A stretch of DNA of 5,943 nucleotides from an uncultured beta proteobacterium (GCA_903924715.1 CAIYCP010000610.1:1-5943), one strand, 5' to 3'. Shown: positions 1 through 5,943, counted from the first letter of the stretch. A program made the numbers and translations. The notes: a model not told the origin generated them from the sequence alone.

Positions 1-625
1 CGACAAAAATCAACGGCTCATCAGGAAGCTGGGGATGAAAAAAAGCAAAGCACCGGCGATCGGGCTGCAAGCGTCTGCGCAAGTCGTCCCAGCCATCAAT
101 GGCGTGTACGGCTTCGTGCTGAATGATTTTTTCAAGGACATGCGCAGGCGAGCGCCAATCAACTTGATGCATTTTTAAAAATCCGGGATTAAACCAAGAC
201 GACAGCAAGTGCCGGATGTCGTAATCGAGGGCGGCAAGATCGGGGCGCTTGTCGAGCAGGCGCAACAGCTCTCGCCGCATGGCCAAGGCCGCTTTGGTGC
301 CACCTGGGGCACGATTCATACGTCGAAACAACTCTTGCCTGGGGGATTCGGCTGCCTGGGTCAAGGCGATCTGGTTCAAGGCCGAAGGGTCTTTTGCGTA
401 GGCTTGCGCCGCAGTGGCGACAGCGATCGGGTCTGGGCTGAACTTTTCGGCAAGTGCCGTATAAAAAATCTGACGTTGCGCTTCGTCAAGGAGCTGATAT
501 TGACTGATCAAGGCCTGCGCCATGCTCGAACCATTTGCTTCACCGCGTTCGGAGATGAGGTTGTTGGCGGCGGCGAGCGCTTTTGTGAGGTAACGGGGGC
601 GATTGAGTTGATCTAACAGCTTCAT
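1..625 (-). CDS. Malonyl-CoA decarboxylase, N-terminal part (cut by window edge)
   Basis: This enzyme converts malonyl-CoA to acetyl-CoA and CO2, in malonate use or control of the malonyl-CoA pool; it is expected to be cytosolic. The frame starts at ATG 625 and stays open for 208 codons to the left edge, so the stop is outside. Residues 1 to about 150 are helical and polar, matching the family's N-terminal oligomerisation domain. From about residue 140 the conserved core begins: SSWFNPGFL (142-150), W157RSPA, then HEAVHAI (170-176), W179DDLRRRL, PDRRCFAFFHP (188-198) and PDEPLIFV (201-208). These are hallmark motifs at the entry to the GNAT-like catalytic domain. The catalytic Ser and His known from the family lie further on and cannot be checked. 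An AGGA Shine-Dalgarno (632-635) sits 6 nt before the ATG. Bacterial members are usually about 440-500 residues, so roughly half is present. The identification is strong; whether a malonyl-CoA synthetase partner follows cannot be seen. Confidence 0.93.
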   Translation of the reverse strand, partial: MKLLDQLNRPRYLTKALAAANNLISERGEANGSSMAQALISQYQLLDEAQRQIFYTALAEKFSPDPIAVATAAQAYAKDPSALNQIALTQAAESPRQELFRRMNRAPGGTKAALAMRRELLRLLDKRPDLAALDYDIRHLLSSWFNPGFLKMHQVDWRSPAHVLEKIIQHEAVHAIDGWDDLRRRLQPDRRCFAFFHPQLPDEPLIFV

Positions 626-661
626 TTAAGATCCTGACGCTAAATAATGGATTTTAACGAA

Positions 662-678
662 TAAATACCAAGTATTTA
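662..678. promoter_or_regulatory. Perfect 17-bp palindrome, candidate operator of malonyl-CoA decarboxylase
   Basis: The sequence is TAAATAC-CAA-GTATTTA: two 7-bp arms that are exact reverse complements around a 3-nt spacer. It lies between the TATAAT box (694-699) and the start codon, at about +10 to +26 from the expected transcription start. A repressor bound there would block transcription. The size and symmetry fit a dimeric helix-turn-helix regulator; GntR-type regulators are known for malonate genes in other bacteria, but no regulator gene is visible here. It could instead be a chance palindrome in AT-rich DNA, or form a weak RNA hairpin in the leader. Confidence 0.45.
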
Positions 679-693
679 CCATCAATTTGCACG

Positions 694-699
694 ATTATA
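694..699 (-). promoter_or_regulatory. Probable -10 box of the malonyl-CoA decarboxylase promoter
   Basis: Read on the minus strand this is TATAAT, a perfect sigma-70 -10 hexamer, placing transcription start near position 687 and giving a leader of about 60 nt before ATG 625. The expected -35 position (about 717-722, 17-bp spacing) reads TGGTTT, a poor match to TTGACA. The promoter may therefore depend on the T-tract-rich upstream DNA or on an activator. An 8-bp palindrome, TAACGTTA (698-705), overlaps its upstream edge. Confidence 0.5.
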
Positions 700-712
700 A
701 CGTTAGATGATC

Positions 713-760
713 TTAAAAACCACTAATCCCTTTTAAAAATACGTTAAAAACTATTAAAAA
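713..760. promoter_or_regulatory. Phased A/T tracts upstream of the decarboxylase promoter
   Basis: Four copies of TTAAAAA (plus strand) begin at 713, 733, 744 and 754, giving A5 tracts at 715-719, 735-739, 746-750 and 756-760. The tract centres are 20, 11 and 10 bp apart, close to whole turns of the helix, which is the arrangement known to bend DNA. Relative to a start near 687 the tracts lie at about -30, -50, -61 and -71, overlapping the zone where UP elements contact the RNA polymerase alpha subunit. The same T-runs, read on the minus strand, could also help end transcripts from the gene that stops at 788. Confidence 0.4.
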
Positions 761-785
761 CCTCGTTTGGCTGTCAGCCTAGGCT
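754..785 (-). terminator. Weak possible terminator after the fused MFS/synthase gene
   Basis: Just after the stop at 788-790, the minus strand has AGCCTAGGCT (776-785, a 10-bp palindrome) overlapping GGCT-GAC-AGCC (769-779, a 4-bp stem with 3-nt loop). Eight bases then precede the first T5 run (756-760), and more T5 runs follow at 746-750 and 735-739. The stem is short and the T-run is not directly adjacent, so this is not a textbook intrinsic terminator. Confidence 0.25.
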
Positions 786-787
786 CG

Positions 788-2824
788 CTACTTTAAAATC
801 CCCAATAGATTCGAAAAACTGTCGGTCCAAGCGGGGAAGTTCGCGCGCGGTTTGAGCGTCGTGCCTATTTTGAGTGCTTCGGGCAAGTTTGCCGCACGCT
901 CTGGGGATACGAGTAAGACCCAAACCGACTGACGGCAATACTCGTCTTTGCTTGTGGGCTTGAGCTCAAAGCTGAGCGCCACTTTGCCAAAATGCTGGGC
1001 GGCCGCGGCCATGACTGGTTCAAGGTTGAGGTAATGGTTGGTAATGTGCACTGCCAAAATTCCATCAGGCTTGAGGTGCCCAAAATACGTTTTCATTGAC
1101 TCGAGTGTGAGCAAATGCGTCGGGATAGAGTCGCCCGAAAAGGCATCCATGGCCAGTAGGTCAAAGTGTTGAGGTGGCTCGCGTTCAAGCATTAGGCGTC
1201 CATCGCCTAGCACGGGCACAATTTTGGCCGGACTATCACTGAGATAGGTGAATTCGCTTCGCGCAAGATCAAGCACCTGATCATTGATTTCGTAGATACG
1301 CATCTCATCACCCGCACGGCTGTAGGTTGCGAGGGTACCTGCACCCAAGCCCACCACACCGATTTTGAGTGCTGTGGATTGACTGAGGTTATCTAGTGCC
1401 AAGCCAATACCCGAGCGATGGCAGTAGTAAGCCGTGGGCGTTTTGCGCAATTTAGGATCGAGGAACTGTTCGCCATGAATGATTCCACCATGCAGCATGA
1501 GACGCTGGGCACCAAGTTGCGGAGCCTCTTTGGTTTGTGCGATATCTTCAATACGTAGTTGGCTATAAAAGTTACGCATCACCACGCGATATCCCTTGAC
1601 GTAGTCAATCGAGATATCGGCGAGGCGCCAACCATAGCCTAGCAAGGCAATGATCAGAAGAACGCGCCAAGTTGATGTTGAGGTGCTCCACAGTACTGCT
1701 GCGACTAAGGCCGCGCACATGAACAAGCCGATGGGCAGTTCAAAATACGCATTAAAAATCATGGGGGCAATCAAACCCACAAAGGTGCCGCCCAAGGCCC
1801 CGCCGACTGACATCATCAGATAAAAAAGTGTGAGGTGGCGCACGGGCGGTTTGCGTCTGACTAATTCGCCATGACACACCATGCAAAAAACGAATAGCGT
1901 GAGCGCGATTAAGCTAATCATCACCGGAACACTGAAGCTGCTCTGCATGACGAAATCAAGTGCAATAAACGAGAGTGGCAAGGCGACTAAAAATGCTGAG
2001 CGAACGTAATAGCGTGGCGCGTCAAAGACCAAGATAAAACTAAAGAGGTAAATGCTGAGCGGGAGCACCCATAAAAAGGGCACGGGCGCGACGTCGTTGG
2101 TGAGTTGTCGCGTCATCGTTAACAACAGTATTGAAGCTGAGGCGGCGAGGCCAACCCAGAGTAGACATTCACGTAGACTAGGCCGTGCTGCGGGTGCCTC
2201 AGTTGATTGCGTTTGAAGCGTCGCGTGTACTTTTTTGCGGTATACCACTACGCCTGTAGCGATGGCGGCTAAGGCGAACAGCAGGTAGCCCGCCGACCAA
2301 CCCAAGGCTTGTACACCCACTGCGAAAAAAGGTTCGATCACAACAGGGTAAGACAGCAGCGCGATCATTGAGGCCAGGTTGGATAGCGCATAGAGGCGAT
2401 ACGGTTTGGTTTCGGCTCCGGGCGTATGAAAGGCGTGGGCATACCAGGCTTGCATTAAAGGGCCCGTTGTTGACAGCATTAGGTAGGGGGCGCCCACCGA
2501 GATTGCAAGCACGACAAAGACAGCCCAACTTGGATTGGCCAACGCGTCTCCCTTCCAGGACGGGTCGGCTGCAACGGGTAACATCAAAATACTTAAGAAG
2601 ATTAAGCCCAGGTGAACCAGCACTTGGCGTTGCGCCGACAGCTTTTCGTGTAGCCAGTGCACATAGGCATAGCCAAGCAGTAACTCGGCCTGGAAAAAAA
2701 CCATGCACACGCTCCAGACCGAGGACGATCCCCCGAACCAGGGCAAAATCATTTTTGCAATGATGGGTTGAATCTGAAAGAGTAAAAATGCCGATAGAAA
2801 GACGGTGGTGGCAAACAGCAGCAT
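788..2824 (-). CDS. Fused MFS-like membrane protein / spermidine-synthase-like domain protein
   Basis: A 678-residue two-part protein. Residues 1 to about 405 carry about 13 hydrophobic segments and the family's N-terminal signature: QPIIAKMILPWFGG (19-32), S35VWSVCMVFFQ and LLLGYAYVHWL (48-58). Residues from about 415 form a soluble spermidine-synthase-like domain. It shows RNFY (417-420), HGGIIHG (445-451), YYCHRSGIG (466-474), the nucleotide-binding loop GLGAGT (492-497), the acidic YEIND (511-515), GDGR (540-543), MDAFSGDSIP (559-568) and the C-terminal WTDSFSNLL (666-674). The classical polyamine-site residues (DG..Q and DxxDP) are not kept, so true spermidine synthesis is doubtful. The fold suggests transfer of an aminopropyl or methyl group to an unknown, perhaps membrane-linked, substrate. 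The start is ATG 2824, with AGGG (2832-2835) 7 nt upstream; the stop is TAG. The family call is firm, the function unknown. Confidence 0.85.
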   Translation of the reverse strand: MLLFATTVFLSAFLLFQIQPIIAKMILPWFGGSSSVWSVCMVFFQAELLLGYAYVHWLHEKLSAQRQVLVHLGLIFLSILMLPVAADPSWKGDALANPSWAVFVVLAISVGAPYLMLSTTGPLMQAWYAHAFHTPGAETKPYRLYALSNLASMIALLSYPVVIEPFFAVGVQALGWSAGYLLFALAAIATGVVVYRKKVHATLQTQSTEAPAARPSLRECLLWVGLAASASILLLTMTRQLTNDVAPVPFLWVLPLSIYLFSFILVFDAPRYYVRSAFLVALPLSFIALDFVMQSSFSVPVMISLIALTLFVFCMVCHGELVRRKPPVRHLTLFYLMMSVGGALGGTFVGLIAPMIFNAYFELPIGLFMCAALVAAVLWSTSTSTWRVLLIIALLGYGWRLADISIDYVKGYRVVMRNFYSQLRIEDIAQTKEAPQLGAQRLMLHGGIIHGEQFLDPKLRKTPTAYYCHRSGIGLALDNLSQSTALKIGVVGLGAGTLATYSRAGDEMRIYEINDQVLDLARSEFTYLSDSPAKIVPVLGDGRLMLEREPPQHFDLLAMDAFSGDSIPTHLLTLESMKTYFGHLKPDGILAVHITNHYLNLEPVMAAAAQHFGKVALSFELKPTSKDEYCRQSVWVLLVSPERAANLPEALKIGTTLKPRANFPAWTDSFSNLLGILK

Positions 2825-2906
2825 CGAATAACCCTATGGCGAAAAGACAGCGTTTTGAAGATGTAAAAAGTAACTTAAGCTTGGCAATAAGGGAAGTGAT
2901 ATTCTC
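2825..2906. promoter_or_regulatory. Divergent promoter region between fused MFS/synthase and MFS exporter
   Basis: This 82-bp gap must hold the signals for both divergent genes. For the minus strand, TTGCCA (2882-2887; 5 of 6 match to TTGACA) lies 16 bp from TACATC (2860-2865; 3 of 6 match to TATAAT), a plausible but weak sigma-70 promoter. For the plus strand I find no convincing -35/-10 pair. With so little room, the two promoters probably overlap, and one regulator could control both genes. The region also contains CTTAAG and AAGCTT overlapping at 2874-2883, which I do not read as an operator. Confidence 0.35.
2890..2899 (+). promoter_or_regulatory. Shine-Dalgarno that favours a TTG start for the MFS exporter
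   Basis: AGGGAAGTGA matches the full anti-16S complement AAGGAGGTGA at 8 of 10 positions. Its 3' end is 7 nt before TTG 2907 and 13 nt before ATG 2913. The spacing favours TTG, although ATG two codons later remains possible. An in-frame TAA at 2871-2873 excludes longer forms. Confidence 0.5.
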
Positions 2907-4145
2907 TTGGCTATGGTGATTTCGCGCGCTTTTGTTGAGTTGATGTTTTATCGGGCTTGCCTGACCTTTAGCTACCAGATCCTGGCAGTGACGGTTGGTT
3001 GGCATATTTATGAGCTCACCAAAGATCCCTTGTCTTTGGGTCTGGTGGGCTTGGCTGAAGTGGTGCCGTACTTTTGTAGCGCACTGTTTGCAGGTCACGC
3101 GGTGGATCAGCTGTCTAAAAAACGGATCGCCTTGTTTGGCTGTTCGCTTCATGTGCTGATTGCGTTGTTAATGGTGCCCGTCGCGCTGGGGTATTTTGAT
3201 GACCTCGGAGTCGGCGCGCATTGGTTGATTTATGTGGGCATTGGCCTCGCAGGTCTGGCACGTGCCTTTATCCGCCCAACCTATCAAGTCATTTTTGCCC
3301 AAGTGCTTAGACGCGAAGACTTTGCCCAAGGCTCGGCCATCGGAACAGTGGTCTACCAAGCCGCACAGGTGATTGGCCCCGTCATTGGCGGGCTCTTGAT
3401 CGCCTGGCCAGGTTTGGTCTCTGCCTATCTCGCTTCCGGGCTCTTTGCTTTGCTGGCCATTATTGCCGTTGGGCTGTTGCGCTACACCGAAGAAAAGATC
3501 ACGCCAAGCGAGCTCTCGATGTGGGCCGGTATCGTGCAGGGACTGCGTTTTGTTTTTTCGAAGCAAATCATGTTGGCTGCGATGGCGCTCGATATGTTTG
3601 CGGTACTTTTCGGTGGAGCGGTGGCGATGCTGCCTGCGTTTATCGATGAGATTTTGCGGGGTAGTCCTGAGTCACTTGGGTTGTTGCGTGCGGCGCCCGC
3701 CATCGGTTCTGTCTTGGCCGGGGCCTGGTTAGCACGGCACCCGCTTCAACGCCATGGCGGCCGCGCTTTACTGGTGGCGGTAGCGGGGTTTGGCGTGACA
3801 GTGATGGGCTTTGGTTGGTCGACAAGCTTCTGGGTTGCTGCTGCTTTTTTGTTTTTAACCGGAGTGTTTGACGGGATTTCGGTGGTGCTGCGCTCAACGA
3901 TTTTGCAATTGACCACGCCCGATCAAATGCGCGGTCGTATCTCGGCGATTAATGGCATTTTCATTGGTTCGTCTAACGAGATCGGTGCGCTTGAGTCTGG
4001 CCTGGCCGCCAGTTTGCTAGGCCTAAGCACTTCAATCGTGTTTGGAGGTGTGATGACCTTGCTGGTGGTCGCCGTGTGTTGGTTTGCCGCACCGAAGCTG
4101 CGCGATCTAGAGTTGGCAGATCTGCATCAGGTTGAAAAAAAATAA
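2907..4145 (+). CDS. MFS exporter, EntS-like (DHA3 type)
   Basis: A 412-residue inner-membrane protein with about 12 hydrophobic segments and almost no N-terminal tail, the usual size for a drug:H+ antiporter-type major facilitator. The loop between segments 2 and 3 carries GHAVDQLSKKR (63-73), a form of MFS motif A. VIGPVIGGLL (155-164) is the segment-5 motif C typical of exporters. FIRPTYQVIFAQVL (121-134) and TPDQMRGRISAIN (337-349) with FIGSSNEIGALESG (352-365) are typical of the EntS-like group, which includes the enterobactin exporter of E. coli. Energy should come from proton exchange. The substrate cannot be read from the sequence, and no siderophore gene is nearby. The start is probably TTG 2907 (see the ribosome site), with ATG 2913 as the alternative; the stop is TAA. 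It diverges from the fused MFS/synthase gene and converges on the outer-membrane factor gene. Confidence 0.88.
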   Translation: MAMVISRAFVELMFYRACLTFSYQILAVTVGWHIYELTKDPLSLGLVGLAEVVPYFCSALFAGHAVDQLSKKRIALFGCSLHVLIALLMVPVALGYFDDLGVGAHWLIYVGIGLAGLARAFIRPTYQVIFAQVLRREDFAQGSAIGTVVYQAAQVIGPVIGGLLIAWPGLVSAYLASGLFALLAIIAVGLLRYTEEKITPSELSMWAGIVQGLRFVFSKQIMLAAMALDMFAVLFGGAVAMLPAFIDEILRGSPESLGLLRAAPAIGSVLAGAWLARHPLQRHGGRALLVAVAGFGVTVMGFGWSTSFWVAAAFLFLTGVFDGISVVLRSTILQLTTPDQMRGRISAINGIFIGSSNEIGALESGLAASLLGLSTSIVFGGVMTLLVVAVCWFAAPKLRDLELADLHQVEKK

Positions 4146-4173
4146 ACCAAGCGATGGGTAGAACGCTTACTGG
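4135..4173 (-). terminator. Probable intrinsic terminator of the efflux operon
   Basis: On the minus strand, AAGCG (4164-4168) can pair with CGCTT (4149-4153) across a 10-nt loop, and CC/GG pairs can extend the stem past a 3-nt bulge. GG, TTT, A and then eight T (4135-4142) follow. The stem includes the stop codon of the outer-membrane factor gene, and the T-run lies in the last codons of the convergent MFS gene. The stem is short, so efficiency may be modest. Confidence 0.4.
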
Positions 4174-5663
4174 GCACCATCAAAAATATCAGACTTGTCG
4201 TCTTGCACGCGCACGATTGGTTCGGGTAATTTGAGGCCTTCCCAGCCCCCGCCCAAGGCTTTGACCAAGGCGATATTGGCCAAGAACTGATTGCCATGCA
4301 TTTGCCACTTTGTACGCTGCGCAGTCAGTTGGTTTTGTTGTAGCAGGGCAAGTGTCTGTGCAGTATCCACGCCTTCGCGATAGCGTATTGCACTGATACG
4401 CAAGGCCTTGTTCAGGCTGTCCACGGCTTGATCTTGCTTGCTGCGGGCGCGATCGTATTGTTGAAGATTGCTCATGGCATCTTGCGTTTCTTGAATTGCA
4501 ACCAAAACCGTTTGGCGATAGTTGGCAACGGTACCCGCGTAGCCAGCTTGCGCAAAGCGATAGTTGGCGCTGGTACGGCCTGCATCAAAGACCGTCTGTG
4601 TAGCGGTTAAGCCAATTGACCAGAGTAGAGAAGGCAAGTTAAAGAGCGTCGTTGCATTATTTGAATCAAAACCTAAGAAAGCGGGCGCGACTAACAAAGA
4701 CGGAAAGAACGCGGCCTTGGCAACGCCGATCTGCGCGTTCGCCGCGGCCATCGCACGCTCGGCCGCTGCGACGTCGGGTCGACGCTCAAGCAGTGATGAC
4801 GGGACATTGACCGGAAACGCAGGCAGTGTTTCAGGCAATCCACCCGCTGCGATCTTAAAGGTTGCGGCCGGCGTGCCGGTCAGCGTCGCTAACAGATTTT
4901 CTTGAACGTTGCGTTGAGATTTGAGCACTTCAAGTTGCGCGCCACTAGTTTCTGTTAACGCACGCTGCTGTTCTAACTCTGTGCGCCCTGCAGAACCCAG
5001 GTCATAGCGTTTTTGAAACAGATCGAGCAACTTTGTTTGAAGCCCAACAATGATGGTCAACACGCGAATCTCTTCATCATATTGACGCATCAGAATGTAC
5101 GATGAGGCGACTTGAGCGCTGAGTAAAAGCTTGACGTTTTCGGTATCGGCGGCTGCTTGCTCGGCGGTATTGCGCGCGGCCTCGACATCGCGACGAACCT
5201 TGCCCAACCAGTCAATTTCGTAGGTCATAATCGCAATCGGACGAAAATCATTTTGTACGGTTGAAATATTGACGCTGTCATACGTTGTGGTCGGACGGTT
5301 CGCTGAACTTAAGGTTCGCGACGCTGTGCCGCCCGCAGTGATGGTGGGTAGTAGCGCGGCTCCGCGCGCTTCACTTTGGGCAATCGCTTGATCAAGTCTG
5401 GCAATAGACGCCTGCAACGTGTTGTTGTTCTCCAGGCATTTTTGAATTAACTGATTGAGCGTTTCGTCTTTAAAGCTCGTCCACCATTGGCCTTTGGGCG
5501 CACCGTCAGCAGGCTCGGCCGGTTTCCAGAGCGCTGGATTTGCACCGGGCAAGGCTTTCCAGTTTTCTGGCATCTCAAGCAACGGCCGTTCGTAGTCTGG
5601 CCCGATTGGCGAGCAACCCGCGCAGGCAAGAGCAATCAAACAAAGCGTGAACGAACGTTTCAT
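4167..5663 (-). CDS. RND efflux outer-membrane factor lipoprotein, NodT/OprM family
   Basis: This is the trimeric outer-membrane channel that docks on a periplasmic adaptor and inner-membrane pump to expel compounds across both membranes. From ATG 5663 it has 498 residues, normal for the family. The N-terminus MKRSFTLCLIALACAGC is a lipoprotein signal peptide with the lipid cysteine most likely C17 (C14 is possible), followed by the family signature GPDYERP (21-27). The two family repeats follow: WWTSFKDETLNQLI (60-73), YEIDWLGKVRRDVEAAR (148-164), ERRPDVAAAERAMAAANA (294-311) with FFPSL, TVFDAGR (357-363), ETQDAM (392-397), RYREG (427-431) and ALGGGW (469-474). A GTG two codons earlier (5669) overlaps the adaptor stop as GTGA. 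No clear Shine-Dalgarno precedes either start, so translation is probably coupled to the adaptor gene. The substrate is unknown. Confidence 0.93.
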   Translation of the reverse strand: MKRSFTLCLIALACAGCSPIGPDYERPLLEMPENWKALPGANPALWKPAEPADGAPKGQWWTSFKDETLNQLIQKCLENNNTLQASIARLDQAIAQSEARGAALLPTITAGGTASRTLSSANRPTTTYDSVNISTVQNDFRPIAIMTYEIDWLGKVRRDVEAARNTAEQAAADTENVKLLLSAQVASSYILMRQYDEEIRVLTIIVGLQTKLLDLFQKRYDLGSAGRTELEQQRALTETSGAQLEVLKSQRNVQENLLATLTGTPAATFKIAAGGLPETLPAFPVNVPSSLLERRPDVAAAERAMAAANAQIGVAKAAFFPSLLVAPAFLGFDSNNATTLFNLPSLLWSIGLTATQTVFDAGRTSANYRFAQAGYAGTVANYRQTVLVAIQETQDAMSNLQQYDRARSKQDQAVDSLNKALRISAIRYREGVDTAQTLALLQQNQLTAQRTKWQMHGNQFLANIALVKALGGGWEGLKLPEPIVRVQDDKSDIFDGAQ

Positions 5664-5665
5664 AA

Positions 5666-5943
5666 TCACTTGGTGGCGGGGGGCGTTTCGACGATAACTG
5701 TTTGCCCGTTGGTGATCGAATCAAGTGGGTTGATAATCAAAACATCATCGACCGACACACCACTTTTCACCTCGACCTGTAGGCCGTAATCAATACCAAG
5801 GACAACCTTGCGTTTTTCTATTTTATTATCGACGACACGTGCGACATACGGGCCGCCCGAACCAAAAATAAGCGTATTGGTTGGCACAATCAGATTATTG
5901 CTCGGCGCAATCTTTAAAGCGACTTCAACGTAAGAGCCTGGCA
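5666..5943 (-). CDS. RND-type efflux periplasmic adaptor (MFP/HlyD family), C-terminal part
   Basis: The last 91 codons of the adaptor that joins an inner-membrane pump to the outer-membrane channel; the frame is open through the right edge, so the start is outside. The visible part begins PGSYVEV, the end of the beta-barrel domain (the family's L.PGM.V.V). It continues with LIVPTNTLIFG, GPYVARVVDN, IEKRKVVLGIDYG and VKSGVSVDDVLIINPLDSITNG, then TVIVE, which together are the membrane-proximal domain. A GTG at 5887 is internal (the VPTNTL valine) and is not a start, because conserved sequence continues upstream of it. The stop TGA (5666-5668) is 2 nt before the ATG of the outer-membrane factor, so the two genes form an operon. 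No inner-membrane pump gene lies between them. Confidence 0.88.
   Translation of the reverse strand, partial: PGSYVEVALKIAPSNNLIVPTNTLIFGSGGPYVARVVDNKIEKRKVVLGIDYGLQVEVKSGVSVDDVLIINPLDSITNGQTVIVETPPATK

Noticed and set aside
209..616. Plus-strand open frame of 135 codons
   Set aside because: It lies antisense to the malonyl-CoA decarboxylase frame, which has clear family motifs (HEAVH, PDRRCFAFFHP). Its own translation resembles no family I know.
1000..1012. GC-only run with nested GGCC/GCGGCCGC palindromes
   Set aside because: It falls within the Ala-rich stretch of the fused protein (AAAA near residues 605-608), and codon choice explains it; a similar run occurs in the MFS gene near 3757.
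2368..2763. Plus-strand open frame of 131 codons, rich in Arg and Pro
   Set aside because: Arg/Pro-rich antisense shadow of the transmembrane part of the fused protein; no family motif seen.
2199..3152. Minus-strand open frame of 317 codons spanning the divergent region
   Set aside because: It overlaps the start of the fused MFS/synthase gene in another frame and runs antisense to the MFS exporter. Both of those have strong family signatures, while this translation is low in hydrophobic segments and unrecognisable.
3168..3897. Several open frames on both strands inside the MFS exporter
   Set aside because: They are shadows of the exporter frame, whose motifs A and C and EntS-like signature are unambiguous.
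4428..4905. Plus-strand open frames opposite the outer-membrane factor gene
   Set aside because: Antisense to highly conserved NodT motifs; the translations are composition-biased and unrecognised.
5487..5789. Plus-strand open frame crossing the adaptor/channel gene junction
   Set aside because: Antisense to two recognised genes, with no family features of its own.
1..5943. Search by eye for tRNA/rRNA genes, CRISPR repeats, insertion-sequence ends and attachment sites
   Set aside because: No cloverleaf, regularly spaced repeat, transposase motif or terminal inverted repeat pair was seen. The window is almost fully coding and the gaps are short.

Overview
The window looks like ordinary chromosomal DNA from a Gram-negative proteobacterium. 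A betaproteobacterium (Burkholderiales type) of roughly balanced GC is my best guess. This rests on an outer-membrane NodT-family lipoprotein, a bacterial malonyl-CoA decarboxylase, and the style of the fused MFS/spermidine-synthase-like protein. I see no RNA genes, CRISPR arrays, transposases or phage genes.

Layout, left to right. (1) Positions 1-625, minus strand: the first 208 codons of malonyl-CoA decarboxylase, running off the left edge. (2) Positions 626-787: an AT-rich gap holding that gene's likely promoter (a perfect TATAAT), a perfect 17-bp palindrome just downstream of it, and four T5/A5 tracts in near-helical phase upstream. (3) Positions 788-2824, minus strand: a 678-residue integral membrane protein fused to a C-terminal spermidine-synthase-like Rossmann domain. 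(4) Positions 2825-2906: an 82-bp divergent promoter region. (5) Positions 2907-4145, plus strand: an MFS exporter of the EntS-like (DHA3) type. (6) A 21-bp convergent gap with a probable terminator serving the minus strand. (7) Positions 4167-5663, minus strand: a NodT/OprM-type outer-membrane efflux lipoprotein. (8) Positions 5666-5943, minus strand: the C-terminal 91 codons of the RND-type periplasmic adaptor that precedes it, running off the right edge.

The adaptor and the outer-membrane factor are translationally adjacent and should form part of one tripartite efflux pump. The inner-membrane pump is not between them, so it must lie upstream of the adaptor or elsewhere. The MFS exporter and the fused MFS/synthase are divergent neighbours and may be co-regulated, but nothing in the sequence ties them to a shared substrate. 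The malonyl-CoA decarboxylase appears to be a separate transcription unit with its own promoter. I find no convincing undescribed multi-gene system. The most interesting signals are the decarboxylase control region and the non-canonical active site of the fused synthase-like protein.
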